In this document: positions 44,569-54,698 of the stretch, in pieces
Layout of the letters: every line of letters begins with the position of its first letter
Position numbering within the stretch: position 1 is the first letter of the stretch
Made by a program: the position numbers and the translations under genes
NCBI GenBank assembly: GCA_010015805.1
Contig: ML978126.1
Span: forward strand, 434,001-498,000
Length of the DNA: 64,000 nucleotides
Direction of reading: 5' to 3'
Source: Rhizodiscina lignyota
Taxonomy: Eukaryota > Ascomycota > Dothideomycetes > Aulographales > Rhizodiscinaceae
Notes under the pieces: generated by a model
The model's database searches: none
What the model was told of the DNA's origin: nothing
The model's input: only the letters and a program-made list of their open reading frames with translations

Positions 44569-46346
44569 CGCGCTCGCTGCAGTTCCCAGCCTTATGCATC
44601 CCGGCATGCCTCGGGAAACGTGGGCAGCCTGTTTTTAGGATTCTAGCGTACCATACTAACGAATGAGATCGCAGGAACAGGGCAAAGTTGCCAGGAGCTG
44701 CTGACAGTGTGGAAACATAAGAGGTGAGACGCCATTCGAGGCTGATGACGTCGGGCGAGGCGCGACATTCGGCAGCGACAGAATACTCTACCTGCAAGGC
44801 GAGACAAGAAAAAGGTACCGCTCCGCTTATGAGATGCTATTAGTGTCACGAGCACTGCGTAGCGCCCTGAGGAGAGCGGTCGGCATGCCGGTGCGGAGCG
44901 CTTCGGCTGTCTGAAATGCTGATTTGATGAGCAAAGTTGGGTGGGCTCGAGAGGATTGCACACCGGCGACAAGACGTGCAGGGTGGAGGTGCTGCGCCAC
45001 CCTTGGGACATGTACGATCGCACGGTGATTTGTGGTACGCGAGAGCTGCGTCAAGAGTCGTTTAGTAGTGCACTTGTTGGTGGAGTGATGACGCTTTAGT
45101 ATGAATGGAGGAGCTGGAGCCGCCGACTGCTGTTTGGGGAATCTTAGCAATCGCATTTGCTGTGTGTTCGTGAACACAAGAGGCTCTGCAATGCTGCATC
45201 GCGATTAGTGACAGTTTGTGAGATGGCTCGAGCACTCGTAGTGGCGGTTCTTGTTTCTTAATCGGCGTGGCAGCTCTGATCTCATGCGGCGAGTGAGTCG
45301 GAATCTGCAGCCACCGCGGTGATGCTACTCCGAGCTCTCTCGTCTCTCTTCGAAGGCGTCTAAGGGCGTGTCGCAGAGTGCTACCCCTGCGGCAGCTACC
45401 TCGATAAAATGCCATTGGTAAGCTGGAAAGAGTGCCGGGCTGGGAAGACCATGCTCAGCTATTCGTGCAGAGGCCCCCGCAAGTGGTAACGCCATGTTCG
45501 CTTGCAGGAGCGACTTGTGGTGAGGCTTACGGCTGGACATGGAAGAGGGCAGAAAAACCAAACGGCAGCCACATTTTGCGGAGACCGGCGCAGCGAGCCC
45601 AAACATCATCGTCTCTGAGCCGTCCCGCGCAGCTCTCTCCTCCTCGCATCTCGAGACTCGATCGCGGAACACTTCGCAGGGCGACGCGTTCCGGCCGTCT
45701 GCAGTGATCCTCGCCCGAACGACGCTTGGGGTGTGGCAGTTGCCGTCCTCGCCCCGCCCGCCCATCCAGCGCTTGCTGTTCGTCGATCGGCATCGCCCTC
45801 AAGTCCAGCCACAGCCTTCGTCATACCGCGAACTGAGCAGCCATCCATCGCCGTGCTGTCGCTCTCCATCATCGCAGCTCCAACTTCTTCGACTCCTCTC
45901 CTCTTCCATGCTGCGCGATTCGAATCGCTGATTCCGCTGCCAAACGCGCACTCTGTCGCCGACTCAGGCACACCACGCCGTAGCAAGTGCGGAAAAGCCT
46001 GACTCCAGTTCAGCCGGCCCAGCCCAGCGCCTCTTGCTTTTGCCTGCCTTTGCTTGCCTTGAGAGCTTGCCTTGAGAGCTTGCCTTCCACTCACCCCGCC
46101 GATCGTCGTGAGCTCTGTTGCACGCGCTTGCAGTGTGTCGTTGTCGCGCGCGTCTTTGCGGCTCTCTGTGCCTGAATATCTCGACGTTGTTGATATCCAT
46201 TCAGCGTTCGCCACCGCGCCAGGACTCCGTCGCCACCATTGGCATCGCCATCGCAACGGTAGCGCGTCGTCCTGTCGTGTGAGTACACTGCAAGAGCTGA
46301 AGCGCGGTGGAGTCTGTCGGGCCGTTCAATCATTTCAAGGTGGTGG

Positions 46347-46544
46347 ATGGATATCATGTACACGCAAGGTTCGTTGTCGTCCCATTTCGCCTCTCGCTTC
46401 ATTGCTCGGCCGGCATCGCGCCTTCCCTTCACCAGCATGCGCCACACCACACCTCCCCTCGCTCCATCTCACATCAACTCGTCCTCGAGCTCTACTCACC
46501 TCTTTCGCCGTGCAGTTGTCGAATCGCATTGGCAAATGTTCTAG
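46347..46544 (+). promoter_or_regulatory. Possible upstream open reading frame
   Basis: A 65-codon ATG-started frame in the presumed leader of the C2H2 gene, ending 20 nt before the main ATG at 46565. Its product (MDIMYTQGSLSSHF...) resembles nothing. If the transcript starts upstream it could damp translation of the factor. I tested splicing it onto the main frame and found no join that stays open. Confidence 0.3.
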
Positions 46545-46564
46545 ATTAGCTGCGCGCCACGTTC

Positions 46565-48538
46565 ATGGCAGCATCTACTCGAGCAGTAACTCCCACGCAC
46601 ACAGGCATCTTTGCCCCCAATACTGTCGCTCCCGATACTCCTACGTCCATCTCGTCGAATCCACAAGCTCTAGCTGCCCAGTATACCGAAGAACGTCCGC
46701 AAACGCAGCTGACTCCCATAGTCGCAAGTACCACGCTGCGCGACTCCGCATCCCCCAAATCGCCCCGCACTGTGTTGTCTTCTGTACGCGCTCCTCCGCT
46801 CACTGGGGCGGCTGCGATGGCAGAGCAGCGACAGCTCCGTGAGAAGCAACAGAGAGATAACGCGCGCATCACAAGTCCAAATCCCGCCACTGCAGCGATG
46901 CAGACGCTGCTTGACCGAGGGATGAGTGCCTCGAGCGATACACCGGCTGCGGTGACAAAGTTGAGCGAGCCGCTTGCTAAAATAGCTAAAAATATCTCAA
47001 TCCCAAAGGAAACATCCAATGATCCTACTCAAACTAGTCCAATAAGCATGTCGAGCTTCGGTAGCCTTGACACTACGACCGCGCCCACTGCGACAGCCAT
47101 GGAGACTACAGCCAGTCCTCTTATTCCAGGTACTGCACCACCAAGCGATGGACCAACTCCGAAAGCTTCGGCTCAAGATGCCAAGTCGACAGCTGCGCCG
47201 AATGAGTCTGCTAATCGAGCTTTCACTTTCCCTCCACCTTTAGATCAAGATCCACGATCAACGCCACAGCGGGGCATGTCTCTTCCGATGCCCTACAGCC
47301 ATCAACAGCAGCAGGGTACACCTCAAACTCGCTCTCCGAGCATATCGACAGGGTCTGGATCCGGTTCTACAAAGCGACATAAATGTCCTTACTGCAGCAC
47401 CGACTTTACGCGCCACCATAACCTCAAATCTCATCTCCTTACACATAGTCAAGAGAAACCATACGAATGTCCGACGTGCAACGCTCGTTTCCGTCGCCTT
47501 CATGATCTGAAGCGTCATACTAAATTGCACACTGGCGAACGACCACATACGTGTCCGAAGTGCGGAAGACGGTTTGCACGTGGCGACGCCTTGGCGCGAC
47601 ACGGAAAGGGTGTTGGTGGATGCGCTGGACGGCGAAGCAGCTTTGGCGCTCCAGGGAGCGGTGGTGATGACGGAGATGAAGGCATGGATGGTCTGGAGTA
47701 CAGCGCACACCAGACGGAAGAGCCGGATCGCATGGATGAAGATGAGTCTGTAGAAGGCGATAGGCGAAGAAGTGAGCCTTCAAGAGAGGTACAACATCCT
47801 GGCAACACGAGCGCGAGTACTTATCCCCCGATTCAAAGCAACAGGGCGCTCGGGAACAGCGTTAGGGCCATGTACCCACCTCCGCAAACTTCCACGAACA
47901 CTACAAATACGACATCGAGCTCAGGGCGAGAGCAAAGTGGCCCAAGTCTACCGCCTGGACAAAGCGGCGCCGGTGCCGGTCCAGGTAGTATTCATTTCCC
48001 GCCCCAACAACCACCGGTCTTTGGACAACCTGGCATGACTGAGTCCCCGAAACCACTTTCACCTGGCCAAGAAGGCCAAAGAGGAAGTCTGTCAGAGGCG
48101 AGCATGCCAGGCAGTCGAAGTTTGACTGGCTATACGAGATCACGCGGTTCAAGCTCCGTCAGTCTTCATCCAAACGCGAATCCTCCTCAGCTGCCAAGCC
48201 TTCCTGGACTTACTCCTACACATGGACCGAGCATGCTTCATCAGAGTATGCCTGCACCTGGTCCACCAGGTCCAGGTAGCGGGTCAAATCCTGGCAGCCA
48301 TTCGAGTCACGGCCAGAGCAGTGGAGGCAGCATGAGGGAGGTTCTGGGTGGCGGACCGAGTCAACCCCCAGACGTTTGGGCCGTCGTGCGAGATCTGGAA
48401 GGCAGAATGGCACGCATGTCCGACGACTACGAAAGAAAGATGATGCAGATGAACGACGAAATTGGGTTCCTGAAGGCGCAGCTTAGAGATGCTTTGGGCA
48501 CTGGTGGAAGGGAGCCACCACCGCCCCAGGCGCGATGA
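46565..48538 (+). CDS. C2H2 zinc-finger transcription factor
   Basis: Single-exon 657-aa nuclear factor. Three tandem fingers lie at about residues 270-350: CPYC...HHNLKSHLLTH, CPTC...LHDLKRHTKLH and CPKCGRRFARGDALARH. The first two have standard linkers (SQEKPYE, TGERPHT). The third ends GKGVGGC, so its last ligand may be Cys (C2HC). The N-terminal ~265 residues are Ser/Thr/Pro-rich and disordered. The C-terminal half is Pro/Gly/Ser-rich, ending in a predicted coiled coil (DLEGRMARMSDDYERKMMQM) that could dimerise. The finger set with the FRRLHDLKRH and RFARGDALARH core is found in several ascomycete regulators; I do not assign an orthologue. The start is the first Met in a frame closed upstream. 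A long leader precedes it. Confidence 0.9.
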   Translation: MAASTRAVTPTHTGIFAPNTVAPDTPTSISSNPQALAAQYTEERPQTQLTPIVASTTLRDSASPKSPRTVLSSVRAPPLTGAAAMAEQRQLREKQQRDNARITSPNPATAAMQTLLDRGMSASSDTPAAVTKLSEPLAKIAKNISIPKETSNDPTQTSPISMSSFGSLDTTTAPTATAMETTASPLIPGTAPPSDGPTPKASAQDAKSTAAPNESANRAFTFPPPLDQDPRSTPQRGMSLPMPYSHQQQQGTPQTRSPSISTGSGSGSTKRHKCPYCSTDFTRHHNLKSHLLTHSQEKPYECPTCNARFRRLHDLKRHTKLHTGERPHTCPKCGRRFARGDALARHGKGVGGCAGRRSSFGAPGSGGDDGDEGMDGLEYSAHQTEEPDRMDEDESVEGDRRRSEPSREVQHPGNTSASTYPPIQSNRALGNSVRAMYPPPQTSTNTTNTTSSSGREQSGPSLPPGQSGAGAGPGSIHFPPQQPPVFGQPGMTESPKPLSPGQEGQRGSLSEASMPGSRSLTGYTRSRGSSSVSLHPNANPPQLPSLPGLTPTHGPSMLHQSMPAPGPPGPGSGSNPGSHSSHGQSSGGSMREVLGGGPSQPPDVWAVVRDLEGRMARMSDDYERKMMQMNDEIGFLKAQLRDALGTGGREPPPPQAR

Positions 48539-49494
48539 CCCCGAAACAATCGAAAGCAACAACGAACGGACGGAAATGTAAACAGGTCGAATACGGACAA
48601 ATAATGTCTCGAATGTATTTTTGATACGACTTGTTCCCAATCGGGATCGATTGGCACAGCATCGGCGCTAATTTCAGAGAATGGGATGGCATGGCACTGC
48701 TTAGCTCGCAACTGGCATTTATTTTGTCGGGAACAAAGGGGTCCAGTACACGATAGAGACTTCCCTCAGAAAAGCAACAAGGGTCCCATGGAGTCTATGG
48801 GGGATTGTGCGGCTATGTATGTGACGGATGAAAAAGGATTTTCTATCTATATGAGCGCAAGGGTATTTTGGGAGTTTCGGTTACGTTTTCATCTCTTCGA
48901 TCCCCACGGCCTTTCATTTTGAGATGCAAGGATATGGGATCAATGTCAATGGTGTATTTCCTACGCTTATCTAGCTTTCTTGATCTTCGGTCTTATATGT
49001 CGCGATCGGACATTCAACAGCTCACAACAAGCTTCGTCAACCACGCGACGGTGTTGTATGGATTTTTGGGTTGCCTAGTCGCGCATTGCTGTGTACCATA
49101 CCATTTCATATCCTCAGTGTTGAAGATCAAAAAAATTCCGAGACGTCGGTTTCTCTTTTTGCAACAGCTGTTGTCCAGTGGCTGGTCCTTTGCATTCCTT
49201 GCGTAATTGTCCGGTTGTCTATCAGCATTCCTCATGCACGCCTGTTGCCCAGGCCGCAACCGAAGATTCGTCACATGCGAATGCGTCACCAGAATCGCAG
49301 ACGGACGTTTTCGTCGCATCTATGGATCAAGTCGATATATTCTTATTCATGATAGCTTAGCAACTTGACCACTGTTGCTGTGCTTCTAACGCATATATCA
49401 GACTTCGCAGACTAGCATCGCTCTCAGAATTGATTCCACCAGCTATTCGCGACGCCGTATTTCAGATTCACGCTCTTGGTAGCATTTGCTAAAC
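48539..49494. other. Intergenic, C2H2 3' UTR and MARVEL promoter
   Basis: 956 bp, A+T-richer than the genes. No gene, repeat or RNA recognised. Confidence 0.6.
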
Positions 49495-50526
49495 ATGACG
49501 TCGACCACCTGGCGCCCGTTCTCCATCCTGCGCTCAGGACCTGTCCCTGTTCCGCAGTGGACACTCGGCCTCCGCGCCTTACAAGCGCTTTTCGCAATCA
49601 TCATCATCGGCCTTTTGGGGTACAGTCTACACTATCATGGCGGCGCTGCAGTACGTCCACTCCCAGTCCCCAAAGTTGCTCGAGTACTCTACTGACGTTT
49701 GAAACCCCGCCCACAGCTCCAAGCACCATGCATCACGCAGATATTCATCGCCATCATAACGCTCCTGATCATCCTTCCGCTCACCACGGCAATCGCGCCT
49801 TTCCAGCAGAGGTTCTACGATCCCCGTACGGCGCTTGTGTTGGATTGGTTTGCGTGCTTGTTCTGGCTCGCGAGCACCGCAGCGCTGGCGAGCTATCTGG
49901 ATATAACCAGCGCCTCGTTCGGCGTGGTCAATGACTTTGGCATCCAGGGAATAAACGCCAATTTCCTTTCGGGATGGAAGACTGCGTGGGACTGCGGCGT
50001 CGCTGCTGCCGTGTTCGGCGCGATTGAGTTGTAAGTCCGGCCGTTCCACAATCACTCCGTTCAAATGAGCTCACAGCGCTACAGCCTCCTCTTCGCAATC
50101 CAGACCCTGGTCTTCGCGTACCACTACCACCTCTTCCTCACCAACACAATCCCCATGTCCAGCACCACCGTCCCTTACGGCGTTCCCCCGCCGCGCAGAA
50201 ACAAAGTCACCGTCAGTGCCCCACAGGCCACCGACCCCGCAGCCCTCGAAGCCGGCGTGGCTGCCCCTGCCTACGCTCCTAACGGGATGATGCACGAAGT
50301 CCATCCCGCTCATCGAGATGTGATCGCACCGGTCCCGCCGCCCCCACCACCGCAGGGTAGCGTGCTTGCGGGCGCCGGCGGAGGAGCGGGCGGAGTGGAG
50401 AAGCCAGTTTCGCACTTGCCGGCTGGTGGGAATGCTGCGGGCGGAATGCCCGTTACTGGGGCGCCGTTTGCTAGGGATGCGGAGAAGGAGGCCGCGCCGT
50501 ATCCGGTTGAGGGGGGAGTTCTTTAA
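49495..50526 (+). CDS. MARVEL-domain four-pass membrane protein
   Basis: Three exons (49495-49650, 49717-50030, 50085-50526) give 303 aa. Four hydrophobic segments are visible: ALFAIIIIGLLGYSL in exon 1, IFIAIITLLIILPL and WFACLFWLASTAALASYL in exon 2, and VFGAIEF-LLFAIQTLVFAYHY rebuilt across intron 2. An acceptor a few bases earlier (TCACAG) would break this fourth helix, so I chose the GCTACAG acceptor. This is the MARVEL layout (PF01284), found in fungal plasma-membrane and vesicle proteins. The remaining ~130 residues are a Pro/Gly/Ala-rich cytosolic tail with a run of seven prolines and no cysteine motif. Specific role unknown. Convergent with the broken HET gene. Confidence 0.88.
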
Positions 50527-50927
50527 GAGGAATCGGATGAGAGGGTAATTGGGGGGAAGCGGGAGTTTAGTATGAGTTTGAGGGTGTAATACGCAGTGTG
50601 GACAATTCTTAGTGAGAGGAGATTTCCTCACATGGTTTCTTGCTTGTTCGTGGCGTTACAGTTTAGGGGTCCTCACACGTCACACCACATTGGATCCTAC
50701 ATATTGCGTTCTACAGCGCAAGGCGGGATCTTTCTAGAAGAAATGGGATTCGGAATAGAAACGTCTCTATCGAGACCACCACAATTGAAGTCCGAGGGAT
50801 GCGACTATATAAGATAGTCTTAATCCCGTTCCAGCTCAGTTCCAAAGTCTCCAACGTATCCAATCTACACAGGGAGCTTTAGGTGCTGTCTCGAGAACCG
50901 TCGGCCGTCGAAGGGTGCATGGTCCGC
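50527..50927. other. Intergenic between convergent genes
   Basis: 401 bp of presumed 3' UTR sequence. Nothing recognised. Confidence 0.6.
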
Positions 50928-52732
50928 TCAAACAATGTGAACTGTTTCAAAGACCTTGCTCCTTGGGTAGCCAAATCCCGTGCTGTATCCCAACAACTGG
51001 TAGAAGGGGAAATTGTGACTCTCCGAAAATCGAGGCTGTACACGCTTTAAAATGAAGGGCGCGAATTCAGACGTTAGGCTTGCGGTGAATACATCACAGT
51101 CTTGCTCAGATACACTTGATGGGACCCAAAAAATCGTGCATTGCTGACGGCCTGTTGGATAGCGCACGAGACACAACTTGCGATTTAACAAGTTCTCTTG
51201 AATAAGCTCTGCAACTTGTAACTGTGAATCAGAAAGTGTGACATCCATAGGAGGGTGTTGGAGCATTTGGTCCACCCAATGCACGTGATCCCAGGTCAAA
51301 TCTGTATATTCAGTGATAAAGCAATGGTCTTCTGCAGGAGAGTGTTCCTCGGGATTGGGAATCTTGGACGGAATGGCCAGAAAGGAGACGAATTCGGATT
51401 TCTTGGCGTTGTCATATGTCTTCGTAATATGCGAATATATTAACACCAATTGGTTGAGCATAACCCAAGGGAGTGATGCCTCCAAAGTGCGAGCTTGCGA
51501 GCGTTGTACTGCGGATGCGACGCACGACAGCAATGTGCGTTGTATCTGCAAAGGTGAAGTTTCCTTTGTGAACGTGCTAGTCGCCCAGCTGATGTTGCCC
51601 ACTCGGACTACCTCCCATTTTAACAGCATTTGGCCTTCTAATTGTGGTTGAGAGAACTCTCCAGGCTTGAGCTCTACCCACGCCAGTGTTCGACCGGCAC
51701 CTGACTCAGGTCGTTTGGTGGCCTAGGAACGCACCAATCCGGCGCCCATAATGGCCATTGGTTCGCATACCTCGTAGAGTCTCGTCTATAGATGGTCGCA
51801 TAATGTAAAAGCTCAAGTCCAATACCGTTCCGTATGCAGCTGCGCGAGAATTGTAGAAAAAGCTCTTGAGTAGGCAGAGTATAATCGAGGTTGAGAGAAT
51901 GTTTTTCTTTGGCTATCCCAAGTAATGCAAAGATTCGATCGCGGTCATCGGAGCACTTAGCTTGATGGAACTTGTGCAGAAGATCCAGTATCGAATATGG
52001 ATGTGGCCGCAGGTCGCAAATGAAGCGGGCTCAGCCAAGGACTCCTCGTTTCTGAGGATCCAAAGAGAGATCCTTGATATGGTTCAAGCCAGCGCCGAAG
52101 ATAGTCCATTTCATCTTCAGCTGACCGCAATGTATGATGATATCGTGGCCAAGCGCAACTTCTTGTAGAATCCACCTTCTTTCGAACCAGGGGACGCTGA
52201 GAAGTCGACCAGTCTCGCTGACTATTGCGGTATGTGCGCTGCCGTTCAAAATATATTGCTTCATCGACTTGTCCATGCCATACCGCTCCAGCGCTTCAAG
52301 AGCCATAAAGAAGGTCGAGGTATGTTGGCTTGATTCCCCCAGCCAAATATGAACCTTCCTTGAGTGGCAGAATATGCCGCCCATGTTAAGCACCTGGATG
52401 CTTTTCTCCTTCTCATCAGATTGATTTATGCTGACAGAATCGATCCATAGTGCTCGCTTAGTATATTGTTTTCGCAGATACCGCAGAAAGAGATCGACTG
52501 GAGGCGTAATGTTCATACACGCACTACCGTCACAAAAGAGCGCCTTTGAAAACTCTGGTTGTCCCCAAGCATACGAGACGGCTTCGTAACGCTCATGATG
52601 TAGATTCATATCATTACGTCGTCGATGTACGATTTCACAATGGAGAGGCTCCGAGAAGTCGAGTGCTGGTGCAAGGAGGAGCAGCCTGATATCGTCGTAG
52701 TTCTCCAGTTTGCGGTACTGGTAAGGGGGCAC
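50928..52732 (-). pseudogene. HET-domain (heterokaryon incompatibility) gene, apparently broken
   Basis: HET-domain genes trigger cell death when incompatible strains fuse; they are host-encoded, fast-evolving and often decayed. Here the N-terminal HET domain is clear: a YRKLENYDDIRLL start, YEAVSYAWG, the LWIDSVSINQ motif, VHIWLGESS and RRWILQEVALG. The following region keeps family features such as CSDDRDRIFALLGIA and a WPLWAPDWC block, and similarity to a HET-type C-terminal region continues to 50928. The reading is not continuous; I count about two breaks, so I treat the locus as a fossil. An assembly error cannot be excluded. It lies beside repeats and a small mobile element. Confidence 0.7.
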
Positions 52733-53343
52733 GGTCGGCAGAAGCTCGATGTCTGGCGAAAGAACACTTTTCGGCCCTGGACGCGTTTCCGCGAAAACTT
52801 CTTAGACATTGTTTGGCGGGATGCGCTGGAAGCGAGGTGGTGAGGATCTCAGCCTTGCGTTTGGCTGCATTTCGATGGTGCATGTTCGATTCTACTGGTC
52901 AAGTCAGTCGGAATGGGGTCCTTAGGGCATGCTACACCTTTCGCTATAAACATGGGCTCAAATGTGTGGTGAGGCGTTAGTGTGCAGTCGTGAACACTAT
53001 CAATGAAGCTTTCTTCATGAGGGAGTAGGCGAGCAAGAGCGCAATTTGCCGATGTTCAGAGCGATGGCGTTCGTATGACGAGAACATTACGATACATCTA
53101 CATAAAATGGTTTCATGCCTTGGATTGCTTCGAGCTTTCCGGAGTTACTTCCGCCGAGCCGCTATATGAGATCTCGCGCGCGCGTTCTTCTGCTTGCATA
53201 TTATAATCTACTGCAGCTTCCTTATGCGTGTATGCGGTTCTGCACCAAAAATACCTGGAGCATCCATCCAACACCGTGGTGGCCATTACAGCAAATGCCT
53301 TCAGAACGAACGAAATTCACCAACACCAGACTTGTATTATCAA

Positions 53344-53525
53344 GGAGCCAGTTTGTGGCGAGCGAACAGTCTACAAAGTCACTCTATTGAGTTGCTTTTC
53401 AACGCCTCAGAAGCTTCCCCGTCGTTAGGGAGTAGCTTGCCAGGCCTGCCTTAGAAGATCTGGTCCTCGTTGTCACGAAAAGAGATGGTGCTGCGGTCTC
53501 ATATGCTCATGAGAAACTAGCTTCT
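53344..53525. mobile_element. MITE-like element, second copy
   Basis: About 180 bp. The left end reads AAGGAGCCAGTTTGTGG and the right end GAGAAACTAGCTTCTT, imperfect inverted repeats of each other and of the copy in clathrin intron 6. Shared internal blocks include AGCGAA..AGTCTxCAAAG and the identical AGGGAGTAGCTTGCC. Its termini are more diverged than those of the intron copy, so it may be older or mutated. No coding capacity. The 10-bp minisatellite starts at its right end. Confidence 0.7.
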
Positions 53526-53580
53526 TCATGCTCCTTCGCACTCCTTCGTATTCCTTCACACTCTTTCACACTTCTTCGTG
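53521..53580. repeat. 10-bp minisatellite, six units
   Basis: Six consecutive 10-bp units based on CTCCTTCGCA: CTTCTTCATG, CTCCTTCGCA, CTCCTTCGTA, TTCCTTCACA, CTCTTTCACA and CTTCTTCGTG. It begins at the right terminus of the MITE-like copy, as if the element end seeded the expansion. Confidence 0.85.
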
Positions 53581-54698
53581 CGTCTGTCTCCCTTCATCGG
53601 CACCCTGAGCTCATCGCTATCACTGAAGATAACCCAACGAGAGAAGAGTTTCCTAAATTCCAGGAGTTTCAATCTGGAGAGCGCAGGTCGTTTCCAACCC
53701 TGGCAACTATGCAGCATGAATGAGGCTCGATAGCTGTGGCTGCTCTCGTATTTTTTTGATCTAAAGAGGAGAAAGAAGAGTTGAGGCCTTCCGCGGCGAG
53801 AAAACTTCGTGTGCCAAGCCACGGCACGTGCAGAAGCATTAGGTAAGCGCCCCAACCAGCACCCCAGCCAGCACCCCAACCTGCTACCTAGGTTTGTCGA
53901 CAGAGATCAACGCCGCAACGAATGCTGAATTTTTGCTTTCCCATCTCTCCAGTCTCAGAGAAGCAGGTTGGAGAGCGATCGAGAACACCGCCAAGGATTT
54001 TCAGGGCTCCTGGGATCTTCGATCTGCACTTGACAAGGTCCGCTCTATTACCGTAGCATGGCATTCCAATGCACTTAACGCCCGGACTGCCTTCCGGACG
54101 CCCACATGCGCAAAGTTGATTGGACAGGTGGCAAAATGCTCAAGCTTCCTGTTCCAAAGGGATACCCCGAGCGATGCACGTACGATGATCCAGATATTGT
54201 CGGCCGCAAGTTATCAGCTTTTTCTGCAACACTACCAGGGTTCTTCCTCGTGCATATGCACTGCCGTTCGCTATGAGAACAATTCTAGAACTTTTGATGG
54301 GCGCAGGTACTACAGCGACGTCACACTACGGCGACAGGCCCGATCGTTATGAAATCGTCGATCAGCTTTCCTTGGGATGATGTGCATGGCTAGCACCCTA
54401 CCTTGAAACACGAGAGGCCGACTAGGCGCGCTTTCGCATACATAGGGAAAGTTACAATATCAAACGACGTCATATAGACGCGCTCTCCACCACACACCCT
54501 TCAAACCAACGGAACCGAGGATCGACACACAATGGCTCTAACAAGTGCGATTGACACATCGAACTTCATTTTTCCCGCTGACAAGCTTCGGTACATGCCC
54601 CGATATGTAGTGGGAAATGTTGAAATATCTTTAACATTCTCATACTTTACACTGACCATACCCGCTGGTCGCAAGTTAGGCCAGGAGCGATAGGCAGG

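Larger units (their letters stand above)
42999..46564. other. 3.6-kb gene-free region before the C2H2 factor
   Basis: The longest gap in the window. I find no coding frame that looks like protein, no transposon and no tRNA. It holds a perfect 9-bp inverted repeat at 44546-44568 and two and a half copies of the 13-mer CTTGCCTTGAGAG at 46053-46085. The last ~700 bp are pyrimidine-rich and likely a long 5' leader of the zinc-finger gene. An upstream frame at 46347-46544 ends 20 nt before the main ATG. Long regulated promoters of this size are usual for fungal transcription-factor genes. Confidence 0.55.
52733..54698. other. Repeat-bearing accessory stretch
   Basis: About 2 kb between the HET fossil and the Zn2Cys6 gene. 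It holds a MITE-like copy (53344-53525), a 10-bp minisatellite (53521-53580) and a short CCAGCACCCCA tandem near 53850-53880. A 152-codon frame at 53894-54352 has no recognisable family and no supporting context. Otherwise it should contain the promoter of the Zn2Cys6 gene. Confidence 0.6.

Noticed and set aside
45606-46256. 216-codon minus-strand frame in the C2H2 upstream region
   Set aside because: Ala/Arg-rich composition expected from G+C-rich leader sequence; competing frames on the other strand and no motif.
53894-54352. 152-codon plus-strand frame
   Set aside because: No recognisable family or motif, no good start context, in a repeat-bearing stretch; likely chance or decayed sequence.
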